Shown in pieces: positions 12,387 through 22,325 of a stretch of 64,000 nucleotides of DNA. The notes beneath the pieces were generated by a model. It was not told where the DNA came from. It made no database searches and was given only the letters and a program-made list of their open reading frames with translations. Origin of the DNA: Gnetum montanum. Lineage: Eukaryota; Streptophyta; Gnetopsida; Gnetales; Gnetaceae. The stretch is from contig MNCI01002989.1 in assembly GCA_015680685.1 (NCBI GenBank), forward strand, positions 393,484 to 457,483, read 5' to 3'. Position 1 is the stretch's first letter, and each line of letters opens with the position of its first letter. The position numbers and the translations under genes were made by a program.

Positions 12387-13564
12387 TGGGTTTGTGTAGA
12401 AGAAGGAGGATCCTCCTCAACCACCAAGGCCTTAAAAGAATTCCTAGATTCAAAGTTGTTAACTAGAGGACGTCGAGCACTTGTTCTTTTGTTAATGGAC
12501 TGGCTAGCACCAGTCGAGGATCGATGCCCTTTAGGGAAAGCACTAAAGATAGGGTTATCTCATGTGACTGAGGCATAAGATTTTCGGGTAACACGCTTCC
12601 AACCACTAGTAGCTTCTTTTGGGGCCCCTTCTTGGTTAAGAGGAATCTTAGTGGCATCAGTATCCTCGATTTTCATATCTTCTACATCGGACACCTTAGA
12701 ATCCGAAGAAGGAGGTTTAGTTGAGTGAACCTCGACAGTATCCTTGCTTATGTCCTGAGATATGTTTTGATTTTTTAGTTCTTCACTAACTTGTTCTGCT
12801 AAAATTCGCTCGGCTTCAAGCTTAGCCAGTAACTTTGGACATTAAGCTTTACGGTGGTTCGAATCGAGACAGTAGTAACAACGGTTAGGAAGTGTAAGAT
12901 ATGAAATTTTTTAAACAAAAGTCTTTCCTTTCACATTAACTTCTAGTGAATCAAGATGCGGCTTTTGCATATCTATTTTAACCCACACTCTTCGAGTTGG
13001 TCGTGGATGGAAACCTGAAAAGGCCTCCATACCTATGACTTCCCCAACTTGTGTAGCAAGGATATCAACATGGGGAGAAAAATGGGGAGGGAGTCTTGGA
13101 AATTCAATCCAGACCGGTAAAATACTTTTGCTTACTTTTTCAGGATCGAAATCTTCCTTCCAGGGTTGAAGAACTAAAAAGGATCCATAAATATCCCAAA
13201 TTGACTGTTGTTTCATGAACTTTGCCATAGCCTTAGTTTCAAAAGTGAACAGAAAAAACCTTTTCGTAAGATTGGAAGCTAGGGTTATTCTGATATTACG
13301 GGGTTCCCAAAATTTTTTAACCCAATCCTGGAACATCGAGGCAGGAGGAATCCTACCAGTGAAGAAGCCAATCGTGTAAAGGTCAGTAAAGGTTTGTATG
13401 GTTTGGTCAAAGATGTCTTCAGGGAAATTAAAACGTAAAATAGTATCATTAGCATCCATGTTGGTGGAGCTGTCAGTAGGCTGTGAGTCAATGTTGAAGG
13501 ATTCCATTATTTTACATTTTTTTCCTGCAACATCAAAGCAAGAAGACAAAATAGATTGGGTCAT
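12383..13564 (-). pseudogene. LINE ORF1: DUF4283-like domain plus CCHC knuckle
   Basis: One frame of 394 codons runs from ATG at 13564 to a TGA that overlaps the ORF2 ATG (shared ATGA), a tight two-ORF junction. The N-terminal two thirds have DUF4283-type features (TLRFNFPED-like opening, WVKKFWEPRNI, LPVWIEFPRLPPHF). A knuckle C-x2-C-x4-H-x4-C follows near 12840..12870, in CYYCLDSNHRKA. Three in-frame stops break it: TAA at 12911..12913, TAA inside the knuckle, and TGA at 12560..12562. In the living element this protein would bind element RNA. Confidence 0.85.
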
Positions 13565-13689
13565 ATAGACCCGTTGGGCCTAAGCCTAGCCAATTTAGAA
13601 AATCAAAATAGAGAAAATATTAAAAAAAGAAACAAAACACAAAGGAACAAACTCACCGGGTACTTATTAACGGATGATGCAGGCTCTGT

Positions 13690-14054
13690 AGAAGGCAAAG
13701 GGTTCTACATGCAATCCTGCAAAACCTGTTCAAGTGCTTGCTGGTTTGGGGCCCAAAATGCTTCAACACTGTTGCAATTAGACCAAAACAAGTCTGTCAC
13801 CATCGCCCCACAAAAACCCTATGCCTCTGATCAGGTTAGCCTGCGCTCCAAGACTGGCCAGCACAAGGCGCTGTTTCCAGAGGTCTTCATTTACACGCCT
13901 GCATTCCCACAGGGAGCGTGCCGAGTGCAACGCACATTTGCTTGCCTCATTGTATATGTGACAAGGTACTTTGGTTACTTCCTATGGGAATTCGGGCACA
14001 ACGTCGACCTCTACTACTTACTTAGGGTCCCACTTGAGGCGAGAGGCTGTCAAC
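13690..14054 (-). pseudogene. Antisense gene remnant, last exon
   Basis: On the minus strand an acceptor TGTGTGCAG ends at 14055 and is followed by coding-like sequence with LTASRLKWDPK, HSARSLWECRRVNEDLWKQR and LVLASLGAQANLIRGIG. It contains several TAA/TAG stops. The donor of the upstream exon is at about 14132 (GTAAGT), giving an intron of about 76 bases that contains a TAGCGTAGC-like word. I recognise no function. Confidence 0.45.
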
Positions 14055-14382
14055 TGCACACAGAAAAACATTAGTCATAGTAACATAGCGAAACTGCAAC
14101 AATATAGGAAGCCTAGCGTAGCAACTTTAACTTACCCACTTCCGAGTTGATATGCTTCAAACGGTTGATCATGTTGTCGATCACCCCCTCCATGAAACTG
14201 AATTTGTTGGGGGTCTCAGTCCACGGTCGCAGGCGGATCAAAGAAGGACCAGAAGTATCAACAGTGGTATCTGCTATAAGGTAAAACATGTTAGCTACGG
14301 TGGAGAGAACCATGATAAAGCTGATGAACAACGTAAATTATAGTGTAAAGCTCCTACCTAGTAAACCCTCAGGGGTGATAGC

Positions 14383-14409
14383 GGGGNGGGGGGGGGGGGG
14401 GGGGGGGGG
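14383..14409. repeat. Poly-G run with one ambiguous base
   Basis: A run of G broken by an N at 14387, encoding prolines on the minus strand. Its length is probably unreliable. Confidence 0.9.
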
Positions 14410-14499
14410 ATCGTCCATCGATACACTGTCAAAGAAGCAGTTAAACTTACCAGCATCAAAATGGAGCCCTTCTTCTAGCTAACCTAGCAGCATAGCAGC

Positions 14500-14780
14500 A
14501 TCCTCAATACTCATATGCCCCTTTGGTACTGAACTAGACTCGGCAAAAGGGTCATTAGCAGGGGCCTCTTCCTCATTGGCTGGGCCCCTTTCTTCATTAG
14601 TAGCGGCCTCTTCCTCATCGGCTGGGGCCCTTTCTTCATTAGCAGAGGCCTCCTCTTCGTTGGTAGGGACCTCTTCCTCACCAGCCAAGGCCCTTTCTTC
14701 TATGACAGAGGCCCCTTCTTCGTCGGCTGAGGCCCTTTCCTCTACAACCGGAACCTCTTCATTTTCGCCAGTTGCCCCTA
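14500..14780. repeat. Short tandem repeat encoding acidic residues
   Basis: About nine degenerate copies of a unit of about 27 to 30 bases (GCCTCTTCCTCATTGGCTGG-like on the + strand). On the minus strand they encode the acidic repeat of the antisense gene remnant. Confidence 0.75.
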
Positions 14781-14853
14781 TTCTAGGGGCCATCACCTCT
14801 TCTTCCCCTTCTTCTTCTTCTTCTGCTAATAAAGCATAGTCATAATAGGCAAA

Positions 14854-15980
14854 TTATACCAACTTGAAGCACATGCTACGTTGTGCAATGCTACCTAGTG
14901 TAGCACAGCATAGCGAATGTTGGCCAAATAATAAAATACACTTACCAATCGGAGGTTGCACTCTATGAAGTTTGAGTCGCATCTTCTTTCCCCCCTCTTC
15001 GTTTGTACAGGGAGTCTCTTCGACAAGGTGGGACCTCTTACATTGTAAGCTAGTTGCCACTATTTCTGTAATGAGGTGCTCTCCCCTTGTCACGTTGCCC
15101 ATGTTAATGGGAGGTGGCTCACCCATGCTGTCCTTGGCACAAAAAGCGTGTGCCACCCGATCCTTGGTCGTTATTGAAAATGATTCCCCAATGGCTTCTG
15201 GGGGATCTTGGGATCGTGTGGTACGAAAGACTTGGTAGATCCACGGTTTTGAAATCTAATTGCGGTCTTGTAGCACCCAGACAACATTCTCGCAGACTAC
15301 CAAGAATTCTACAAAACGCCAAAGGCTGGCTATAAAAAAGGTATGGTGCACATTGAAATGGGACTTAAGCTTCCTGCGGAGCTTAACCATTTCAGCTTGC
15401 AAGCCTTTGCAAAGGTATTTGACCTAATTATAGCGAGTCCCCTCTTCCATAACATCCCTCATTATCCAAGCTTATTCAACTCCAAGGATTTTTCCTTGGG
15501 AGAGTAGCTTGGGGAAGGCGTAGGTGCGGAAGAGAGGGTAAATCATTTTGGCCACCCCTAGCCTGACCTTCTCAATGTAGATCCCCTTTCGGTCCTTTGC
15601 TACCCCTAGCCACTCCTCAATGTCCCCCTGATGGTTTGCATCTTTCTTGGTTTTTTCTCCTATGGGGAGACCATTAGAAGGGACATCGAAAAGATCCACA
15701 AACAGTTGGTCATTGATTTCAAACACCACATGTACACCATGAACGCATGTACGGAAGTGGTCAGCCTTCTTGGAAAAGGAGTTAGCTAGGGAAAGCATTT
15801 TGATAGGGGGGGACACTTGGGTTGATGGCCAAAAATAAGTCCATGAGCCCAGCCTCTTGAAGGTTGTGGACAAGCGTGGTTGGGGCCCCATTGCAGAGCC
15901 AATGCTGGGTCTCCTCCAGCTCCCCGTACTTGAAAAAGAGGTTAGTTTTGTTACACATGGAGGTGATCACAGTGAACTCT
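14854..15980 (-). pseudogene. Antisense gene remnant with 'putative plant transposon protein'-like segment
   Basis: Minus-strand frames encode LFFKYGELEETQHWLCNGAP, EAGLMDLF, then ADHFRTCVHGVHVVFEINDQ, LFVDLFDVPSNGLPIG, KMIYPLFRTYAFPKLLSQGK and a charged helical stretch. The pattern of a 'VxGVxVxF' strand, a helix ending in DLFDVP, and a conserved Y-P-LF segment resembles the family annotated in plants as putative plant transposon protein. It also resembles the extra ORF of element B (around 50.0..50.45 kb). At least one frame change occurs near 15.8 kb, and a GTAAGT donor closes the segment at about 14946. The family assignment is by pattern only. Confidence 0.5.
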
Positions 15981-16089
15981 TAGGATTTCCTCTCCCTTGT
16001 AATAGTTAGCAAAATAAAAAAAAGAGCAAAAAGGAAAAGTTAGCAAAAAAAAATGATGATCATCACTTGAACACACAACAACGAATTCA

Positions 16090-16951
16090 CAGCTTAGTGT
16101 ACCAGGTTTAAATGGTGAAGGAAACAGTGGGAGATCCACTAACACGTCTTCAACGGTGAGCAGCTTGGGGGATGCCCACTCCCTATCCAACCAACTAGCT
16201 TCCTTACACTTCTCGTAAAATTGGGAATACCAGGTTGGGTAGGTTTTAAACTCACCCCCAAATTGGCCTATCACGCTAGCATGCACATTCCCAGTAGAGG
16301 AAAACTCCTGCAAGGTCGTTTGTGCCAATGCCAAGGCATCGGTATCACCGTGAAGACCATTCTTGTCAACATAAAATATAGAAATACAATATATATATAT
16401 ACACTCTATTAACACCTTTGTCTAGTGTAACATGGATTATACAACATGGTGAGATACCTTCACAGAACTCACCCACCAGCATAGTAAACGGTCCTAAGTG
16501 GGTTCTGAAAACAGGTGTCCATGTGACGGGCAACAAATAATGTGTTGTATAAATGGTAGCATTTATACTTGGGCATGTCCTAGATCCAACTTAAACATCT
16601 CAAGCTTTTTGGACGCTAGTTGAAGCCTTCTGCCTGCTCACCCCCGATTGACCCATCAGTAAAAAATTTCAAAATGCCCTGATTTGTCCCAGGCAACAGT
16701 GTTTCTGTGATTGCAGTTGTTGTCTTCCTTGATAAGTGTGACCAAATAATCACACTATAATAGTGGAGGAGGAACTGTAAGAAGTCCCGTGCACCCTCCC
16801 GGAACCAGACTGCTTGCCGTCCCACACGTGCATGGGGAGGAGGAATGTTGGCCATCAGTTCACTGAGGCAGCACAAGACTCTTACAATCTCAAGAACAAT
16901 TAGAATGGGCTTTAACATGACCCTGCACAACAAAACATCAAATGTTAGCAC
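16090..16951 (-). pseudogene. FCP1/NIF-type HAD phosphatase-like remnant
   Basis: On the minus strand the frames contain the landmarks of an FCP1 homology domain in order. They are KPILIVLEIVRVLCCLSE (equivalent of the catalytic LDINGVLC strand), VWFREGARDFLQFLLHYYSV with IIWSHLSRKT (equivalent of 'RPGxxEFLxF...VGIWSS'), a degenerate GSIGGEQAEGF (equivalent of WDQSxC...GF), and NTLFVARHMDTCFQNPLRTV (equivalent of NTLLVDDSPYK..NP). The nucleophile-bearing LD is LE and the late DD is AR, so a phosphatase is not expected. A further segment, GDTDALALAQTTLQEF to TYPTWYSQFYEKCKEASWLD, may be its C-terminal part. Whether this belongs to the same transcription unit as the downstream antisense segments is uncertain. 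Confidence 0.6.
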
Positions 16952-16959
16952 TGTGTTCG

Positions 16960-17610
16960 GGTGAAGTTTACATGTAGCGTAGTGTAGTCATCTATTCAAA
17001 TATAGCATAGCGTAACCTCTCTTTGCATGTAGCGTAGCATGTTCTCTTGGTCGCAAATTTTCTTTAATAGAAAATAGAGTCGAGCATCATAGGCGATATT
17101 ACAAAGTAGCACTTATAGCGTAGCATAGCCATTAGGTGCTGTACTACGTAACAACACTGACTACGCTTTACGATACACACCACAACATACCAGGTACGCA
17201 GCGTAACAATTACACATACGTTAAGGGTGACGACTATGATACCAATAGCGTAGCAAGATAGCGAATGAATGAGCATAGGTAGACACGTAACAATACAACG
17301 AACATACCCCTGTAGCAAACATAGCAACGTAGCAAGCGTAACAAAAAGAAGAAGAAGAAAATTACGGCCTTAAATAGCACAGAATCTTGTCGTATGAAAT
17401 AACTCATGCTATGCTACGATTAAGTACACATTACCCTAGCAAATTTTGTGAATGGCTAAACCCTTCCTAGAAATGGTACGCTGCGTCAAACGTGCACTAC
17501 ATCGCTTAGAATCGCCCAAACCCTTGTAACAATGACGGTTAAGGCGATGTTGCATGCAACCGTAGCATAGCACCTGTATGACTGCTATAGTCAACTAGCA
17601 GAAATAACGG
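16960..17610. repeat. TAGCGTAGC-rich non-coding region
   Basis: Many copies of the words TAGCGTAGC, TAGCATAGC and their complements are scattered here without a fixed period. Similar words occur in the introns at 14.1 and 14.9 kb and, as palindromes, at 23.97..24.60 kb. Confidence 0.6.
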
Positions 17611-17677
17611 CATGGCGGCTAAAACGATAACAATAACAATAACAACGTTTGGAAAACAAGGGCAGCATAGCAACTTA

Positions 17678-17797
17678 TCGAGTAGATGGAGCCTCCTCTT
17701 GCACTTCGATGCACGCCTGGGACAGGCAACCCAGAGTGTCGTTCACCTCGTCTACTTTGGCAAGTCCTCAGTGCTTGCATTCACCCTTGGGTGCCAT
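17678..17797 (-). pseudogene. Candidate first coding exon of antisense gene
   Basis: On the minus strand an ATG at 17797 opens MAPKGECKH, then an in-frame TGA, then GLAKVDEVNDTLGCLSQACI and EVQEEAPSTR. It ends at a degenerate donor (CGATAAGTT where CGGTAAGTT would be expected). It lies about 140 bases downstream of a TATA box. The QEEAPSTR end is similar to QEEPPTRRSG near the start of the element B ORF. This is weak evidence, offered as a candidate. Confidence 0.35.
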
Positions 17798-17932
17798 TGC
17801 CTTACTTGCAAATTCCTTGTTAACTGCTATGCTACACCAGTTTGCTCTCTCTCTGTGTAATTGCACTACGCTCTAGGTATGGGCCTTGGGCTCTGACAAT
17901 GAAAATGACAAGTTTACTAGGGGGTAAACCCC

Positions 17933-17945
17933 TATTTATAGCCAA
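17933..17945 (-). promoter_or_regulatory. TATA box for the antisense gene
   Basis: The minus strand reads GGCTATAAATAGG here, a good TATA box upstream of the antisense exons. Confidence 0.5.
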
Positions 17946-18112
17946 CGCGGTAAAATACTTGCCATTTCTATGACCCGATTAATGTGGGACATCCCTTGTA
18001 GCGTAGTGCTATTGTGTCGTAATAACACCTTAGCGTAGCGATTTTCTACAGTATAACAAGTGGGCCCACCAAAAAAATTTTGTTCCATCTTAAATTAGCC
18101 ATCTACTCATTA

Positions 18113-18500
18113 ACGGTTCGCTAAGACCTTAAATTGGCAATCTTGGTTTACATAGGATGTTAACCTACCATGTAGCCTAATGACGGTCCGCAAAGACCTT
18201 AAACTAACAAATTTTAGCTTTTAAAATCTACCTGTTAACGGTCCGCAAAGACCTTAAAGTAGCAGTTTTGGATTTTAACTCTACCTAGTAGCGGTCTACA
18301 AAGACCTTAAACTAGCAATTCTAGCATATGTTTTAACCTGGTCAACAATCCACCATGTCCTATATGGCATCTCACCACTCATTTTGTATCATAAACCAAA
18401 TTATATAATATGTGACGGTCCGCTACAACCTTAAACTGGCAATGTTAGCATTTGTTTTCAGTCTCAATGCGGTTCACTAAGACCTTAAACTGGTAGCTTC
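18113..18500 (+). repeat. Array of CGGTCCGC..AAGACCTTAAACT motif, upstream of Tat-type pol
   Basis: Six copies of a core of about 25 bases (CGGTCCGCAAAGACCTTAAA type) start near 18116, 18183, 18238, 18291, 18415 and 18470. Spacing is mostly 53 to 67 bases, with one interrupted interval. The same core recurs downstream of pol. Confidence 0.8.
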
Positions 18501-18526
18501 GACTTGCAAATTTTAATGATTATTTT

Positions 18527-20150
18527 ATGTTGTATTCCAAATATTCATTGCATGCTATCGCTACAAATAGGTATCACTTGACTTGGCTTTTTCTCATTAT
18601 GAAAGGTTTGACAAAAATGGCTATGCATGATGATCTACATTTGCTTTTCACCTTGACAGGTCCTCATGGCAAGCTTACGAGACACCTAAACCCAGAATCA
18701 ATAAATTGGGAATCATCTATTGACAACACTGTAGTATCCCTGGAAACATCCCTAGATTGGCCTGAACATTTGGTCCAAGCCTTAGACTTAGAGGCCAAGG
18801 ATGTGACCGAGGACCCTCTCATTGAAGCACCCATAACGACATCCAGGGGGGAAATAAAGACTTTAAAACTTGGCTCCCTCCTAGATCCACAAATACAAGA
18901 GGATGTATCTAAGGTTCTCCAAAACAACGTTAAAGTGTTCACGTGGTCCTATAATGGCATGCTGGGCTTAGACCCATGGCTAATACAACATAATATTTTC
19001 ATAGACCCGCATATCAAAATAGTTAAACAAAAGGCTCGAGAAATTAAACTAGAAATCGCACTAGCTGTATGTGATGAAATTACCAAGCTATATCAAGCAG
19101 GCTTCATCTGCATGGTCGATTACTTGGAGTGGATATTGAACATCGTTGTGGTCTCCAAGAAAACGAGAGGTATACGAATTTGTATAGACTTTTGAGATCT
19201 GAACAAAGCAACGATTAAAGATGACTTCCCATTACCAAGTATTGACCAACTTATTGACACTACGATTGGTCATGCTTTACTATCCTTTATGGATGGGTTC
19301 TTAGGTTACAATCAAATCCGCATCAACCCAGAGCATTAGTTAACAACTACTTTCATGACCCCTTGGGGAACCTTTTGTTACACTATGATGCCCTTTGGTC
19401 TCAAAAACGTCGAAGCAACCTATCAACAAGCCATGACGTACATATTCAGCGACTACCTCTTAGAGAGACTAAATGATTATGTGGATGACATAGTAGTCAA
19501 GTCTAAGATGGTTATTGATCATCTAACCAATCTAGATGTAGTCCTCAAGCATTGTCACAGGCATGACTTGCATCTCAATCCAAAGAAATGTGTTTTCGAT
19601 GTTAAAACCATATGCATGCTAGGGTTTGTAGTATCGAAAGCTAGAATATGAGTGGACCTTGACAAAGTCAAGGCCATTGTTAACCTAGCATCCCCTACCA
19701 ACTTTAAAGAATTGCATGGGTTGCAAGGTAGAATATAGTTTATTAGAAGGTTTGTAGCAAAGTTGATTGACAAGTTACACCCCATGCAACACTTGTTAAA
19801 GAAGGGGGTTAAGTTTGAGTGGACGGCATAGTGTCAACAAGCTTTCAATGACTTAAAGAAAGAGCTTTTGCACCTCCCAACTATTTACCCACCATAGAGG
19901 GACAATAAGCCTTTTTACATCTACCTTGCCACTTCAGACACGTCTATCGCAGCATTGTTGTGCCAGAAGAGAAATGATGGCTCTAAAATCCCAGTTTATT
20001 ACTTGAGCCATGCAGTGATAGCTTATGAGGCGAAATACAACAAAGTAGAAAGAAATTGTCTCGCCCTAGTATTTGCGCTAAAAAAATGGAGACATTACAT
20101 GTTCTATAGCAAGGTTAACATTATATGAAAGAGCAACATACTTTGGGCTA
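18527..20150 (+). pseudogene. Tat-type reverse transcriptase and first RNase H
   Basis: The frame opens at about 18527 with a linker and the segment LDPQIQEDVSKVLQNNVKVF TWSY that commonly precedes RT in this group (quoted in two parts). RT follows with the YVDD box. The first RNase H covers about 19.9..20.1 kb (FYIYLATSDTSIAALLCQ, YYLSHAVIAYEAKYNKVERN). Stops include TGA after CIDF, TAG after INPEH, and others; nearly all fit C-to-T changes of CGA or CAG. Confidence 0.82.
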
Positions 20151-20339
20151 TCATGAACAACTTATACGAGTGTAGTAGGATAGCCCGATGGAAAGCTATA
20201 ATGATGAAATTCGATTTACACTATGTAGCCCAATCATCAACGAAAGGACAAGCGATAGCTACACAGCTCACAACCTCACTCATCGATGATCGGGTAACTA
20301 TAGAGCCAGAATTCCTCGACGAACATGTTAACAACATCA

Positions 20340-20920
20340 ATCCTATACCATTACACTTTGAAGCCACTTTGCATTTTGACAGCACCTCAACCACACAAGG
20401 TGGTAGTGCTGCTGCTGTCATTACATTCCCCTCTGGAGACATTCGACCTTTCGCTTACTGTTTTACGTTCCTTTGTATAAATAATGTAGCTAAGTACGAA
20501 GGATTCCTTAAGGTCTTTTAGTAGCCCAGGAATTAAAGATCCAACATTTGGTAGTTCGAGGCGATTCCCAACTCATTGTCAATCAGATTACTAAAATCTA
20601 TGCCTGTAAAGCATCACATTTACAACCTTATTGTGACTTGGCCAAAAGTTTGCTAAAATAGTTTACAACTATAGACATCCAGCATGTGCCAGGCAATGAG
20701 AACACTATAGTAGATGCCTTAGCCATGCTAGCATTAAACATGCCGCCACACCTGTTCACAACTTTACCTGCTTCGATAACGGAATGCATAGACCCTATCA
20801 GTCAAGTAGTACACGTCACCTTCGTGAGTGCTATTGATGCCCAAGAGTGGTACGCTAATGTTAAAGCCTACCTTCAACATGGCAAACTCCCACATGGCTT
20901 GACATTCGCTCAAAAGGATG
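20340..20920 (+). pseudogene. Second (archaeal-type) RNase H of Tat-type pol
   Basis: FDSTSTTQGGSAA, NNVAKYEGF, VVRGDSQLIVNQI and HVPGNENTIVDALAMLAL reproduce the D-E-D-D pattern of an RNase H lying between the first RNase H and integrase. Stops occur at 20519 (TAG) and 20658 (TAG). Confidence 0.8.
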
Positions 20921-22089
20921 CAATCTGAAAGTGAGCCCAACAGTATGTTCTTATAGGAGACAATACCTTATGCAAACGCTTCTTTGATGGGATATTGCTA
21001 TCTTGTGTTAGTGGGGAAGAAGCACAAAAAATCGTTAGCAAAGTCCATGAAGGACTATGTGGAGGACACATAGCTCCCAGGGCTATGGTAGCAAAAATTA
21101 GATGCCTAGGATATTACTAGCCTTGCATGGAACGAGATTGCCTTGCCAAAGTTAGGACATGTGATACATGCCAACGTTATGCAAATCTTATACATGTTTC
21201 ACCTATTAAGTTGCATCTTACACAAATTACGTGGCCATTCCAACGATGGGGGCTAGATATCATAGGACCCATCACACCTAAGTCTTCCACAGGACATAGC
21301 TTCATCATCACCGCCACCGAGTACTTCACAAATTGGGCAGAGGCTATCTCCTTTAGGAAAACTACATCTCAATAGGTTTGCCACTTTATCTTGGACAACA
21401 TAGTAACAAGGTTTGGTCTTCCCATGACTATTGTGATAGAAAATGGGCCATAGTTTAGTAGTGCGGAAACCAAAACCTTTTGTAGCAACCTTGGCATCAA
21501 GAAATCCTTTTCATCACCATACTACCCACAGGAAAATGGACAGTTAGAGGCAACAAAAAGGGCCATCATCAACTTGCTCAAAAGGATGCTTAGCAATAGT
21601 AAAGGACAATGGCACAAGCAAATCCTCTACGTGTTGTGGGCTTACCATATGACATGTAGAATGGCCACAGGTAAGACTCCTTATAGCTTGGTCTACAGAT
21701 CTGAAGTGGTGTTACGACTTGAATTGTAGGTATCGTCACTTTGAATGATCCTTTCAAGCATCGTGAACGAGGCCCAGAACAACGAGTCAAGGATCATTGA
21801 CCTCGACTCCATAAAAGAGGAGCATGCTCAAACACTTGGTTGTATTGAACGGTACTAAGAAAAAAAATGGAAAAAGCATCATTCCAATCTACATCGATGA
21901 CCAATCATAAAAGGGGACCTAGTTATCAAAGCTGTTCGTGAGCATGTAAGCAAGTTCTCAGCAAACTAGGAAGGTCCATTCATAGTCACGAAGGCCTATG
22001 AGAATGGAGCCTTCAAACTGGCAGACATGGATGGCAAAGAGTTTGAAAATCTTGTGAACCACTTGTACCTCAAGCCATACTACATCTGA
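20920..22089 (+). pseudogene. Tat-type integrase
   Basis: The order is zinc-binding HHCC-like N-terminus (HEGLCGGHIAPRAM, CDTCQRY), catalytic core D (GLDIIGPI), D replaced in context by IENGP, E (YPQENGQLEA), and a C-terminal segment with GDLVIKAV and EGPFIVTKAYENGAFKL. The second catalytic Asp appears as Glu-Asn (IENG for the usual SDNG). Several stops occur. Confidence 0.8.
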
Positions 22090-22114
22090 TGTAAAAGCAA
22101 GGTAAGCCATAGAT

Positions 22115-22325
22115 AGTTCGCTATGACTATAAACTAGCACAGACCATCCGCTATGACATAAAAATGGCACAGACGGTCCACTATGACCTTAAATTGGCCC
22201 ATCCACCATCCGCTACGACGATAAACTAGCACAGCGGTCTACTAAGACCTTAAACTAGCACAACATTCTGCTGGGACCTTAAACCAATACATCTGATGGT
22301 CTACTAAGACCTTAAACTGAGTTTG
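22115..22325 (+). repeat. Array of the same CGCTA..GACCTTAAACTAGCAC motif, downstream of pol
   Basis: Seven degenerate copies with a period of about 30 bases (GGTCTACTAAGACCTTAAAC type). The core matches the upstream array at 18.1..18.5 kb, where the spacing is wider. Confidence 0.8.

Larger units (their letters stand above)
8480..13640 (-). mobile_element. Decayed L1-type (non-LTR) LINE
   Basis: Read on the minus strand, it has the plant L1 layout: ORF1 with a DUF4283-like domain and a zinc knuckle, then ORF2 with an APE-type endonuclease, reverse transcriptase and a C-terminal zf-RVT region. Both ORFs are interrupted by stops and small frame changes, so the copy is dead. The ends are approximate. 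I could not find a clear poly-A tail or a target-site duplication. Confidence 0.88.
14132..14800 (-). pseudogene. Antisense gene remnant: acidic repeat, proline run, helical segment
   Basis: The minus-strand frame from 14796 encodes an acidic repeat of about nine residues per unit (ASADEEGASVIEERALAGEE and similar), followed by SIEDAAMLLG, a stop, LEEGLHFDAGKFNCFFDSVS and a proline run. The proline run comes from the G-run on the + strand at 14383..14409. Then comes TVDTSGPSLIRLRPWTETPN and KFSFMEGVIDNMINRLKHIN, ending at a GTAAGT donor. The + strand reading of the acidic repeat is a Ser/Ala shadow. Confidence 0.5.
18527..22089 (+). mobile_element. Ty3/gypsy pol with second RNase H (Tat-group type), decayed
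   Basis: It holds RT, RNase H, a second RNase H and integrase, with no gag found upstream. RT blocks include DDFPLPSIDQLIDT, GTFCYTMMPFGLKN and the catalytic DYVDDIVVKSK near 19.48 kb. The second, archaeal-type RNase H starts at about 20355 (LHFDSTSTTQGGSAAAVITF, NNVAKYEGFLK, VVRGDSQLIVNQ, IQHVPGNENTIVDALA). Such a duplicated RNase H is characteristic of the Tat group of plant Ty3 elements. Integrase follows (CDTCQRYANL, RWGLDIIGPITP, ENGP.FSS, YYPQENGQLEATKRA) and ends near ENLVNHLYLKPYYI. Many in-frame stops make it a dead copy. LTRs were not identified. Confidence 0.85.

Noticed and set aside
14576-14839. Ser/Ala-rich + strand ORF
   Set aside because: It is the shadow of the acidic repeat on the minus strand, which links to neighbouring coding-like blocks.
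18113-18500. CRISPR-like array (short direct repeats with spacers)
   Set aside because: The repeats are degenerate and not palindromic, spacing is uneven, the context is a plant retroelement and no cas genes are near.
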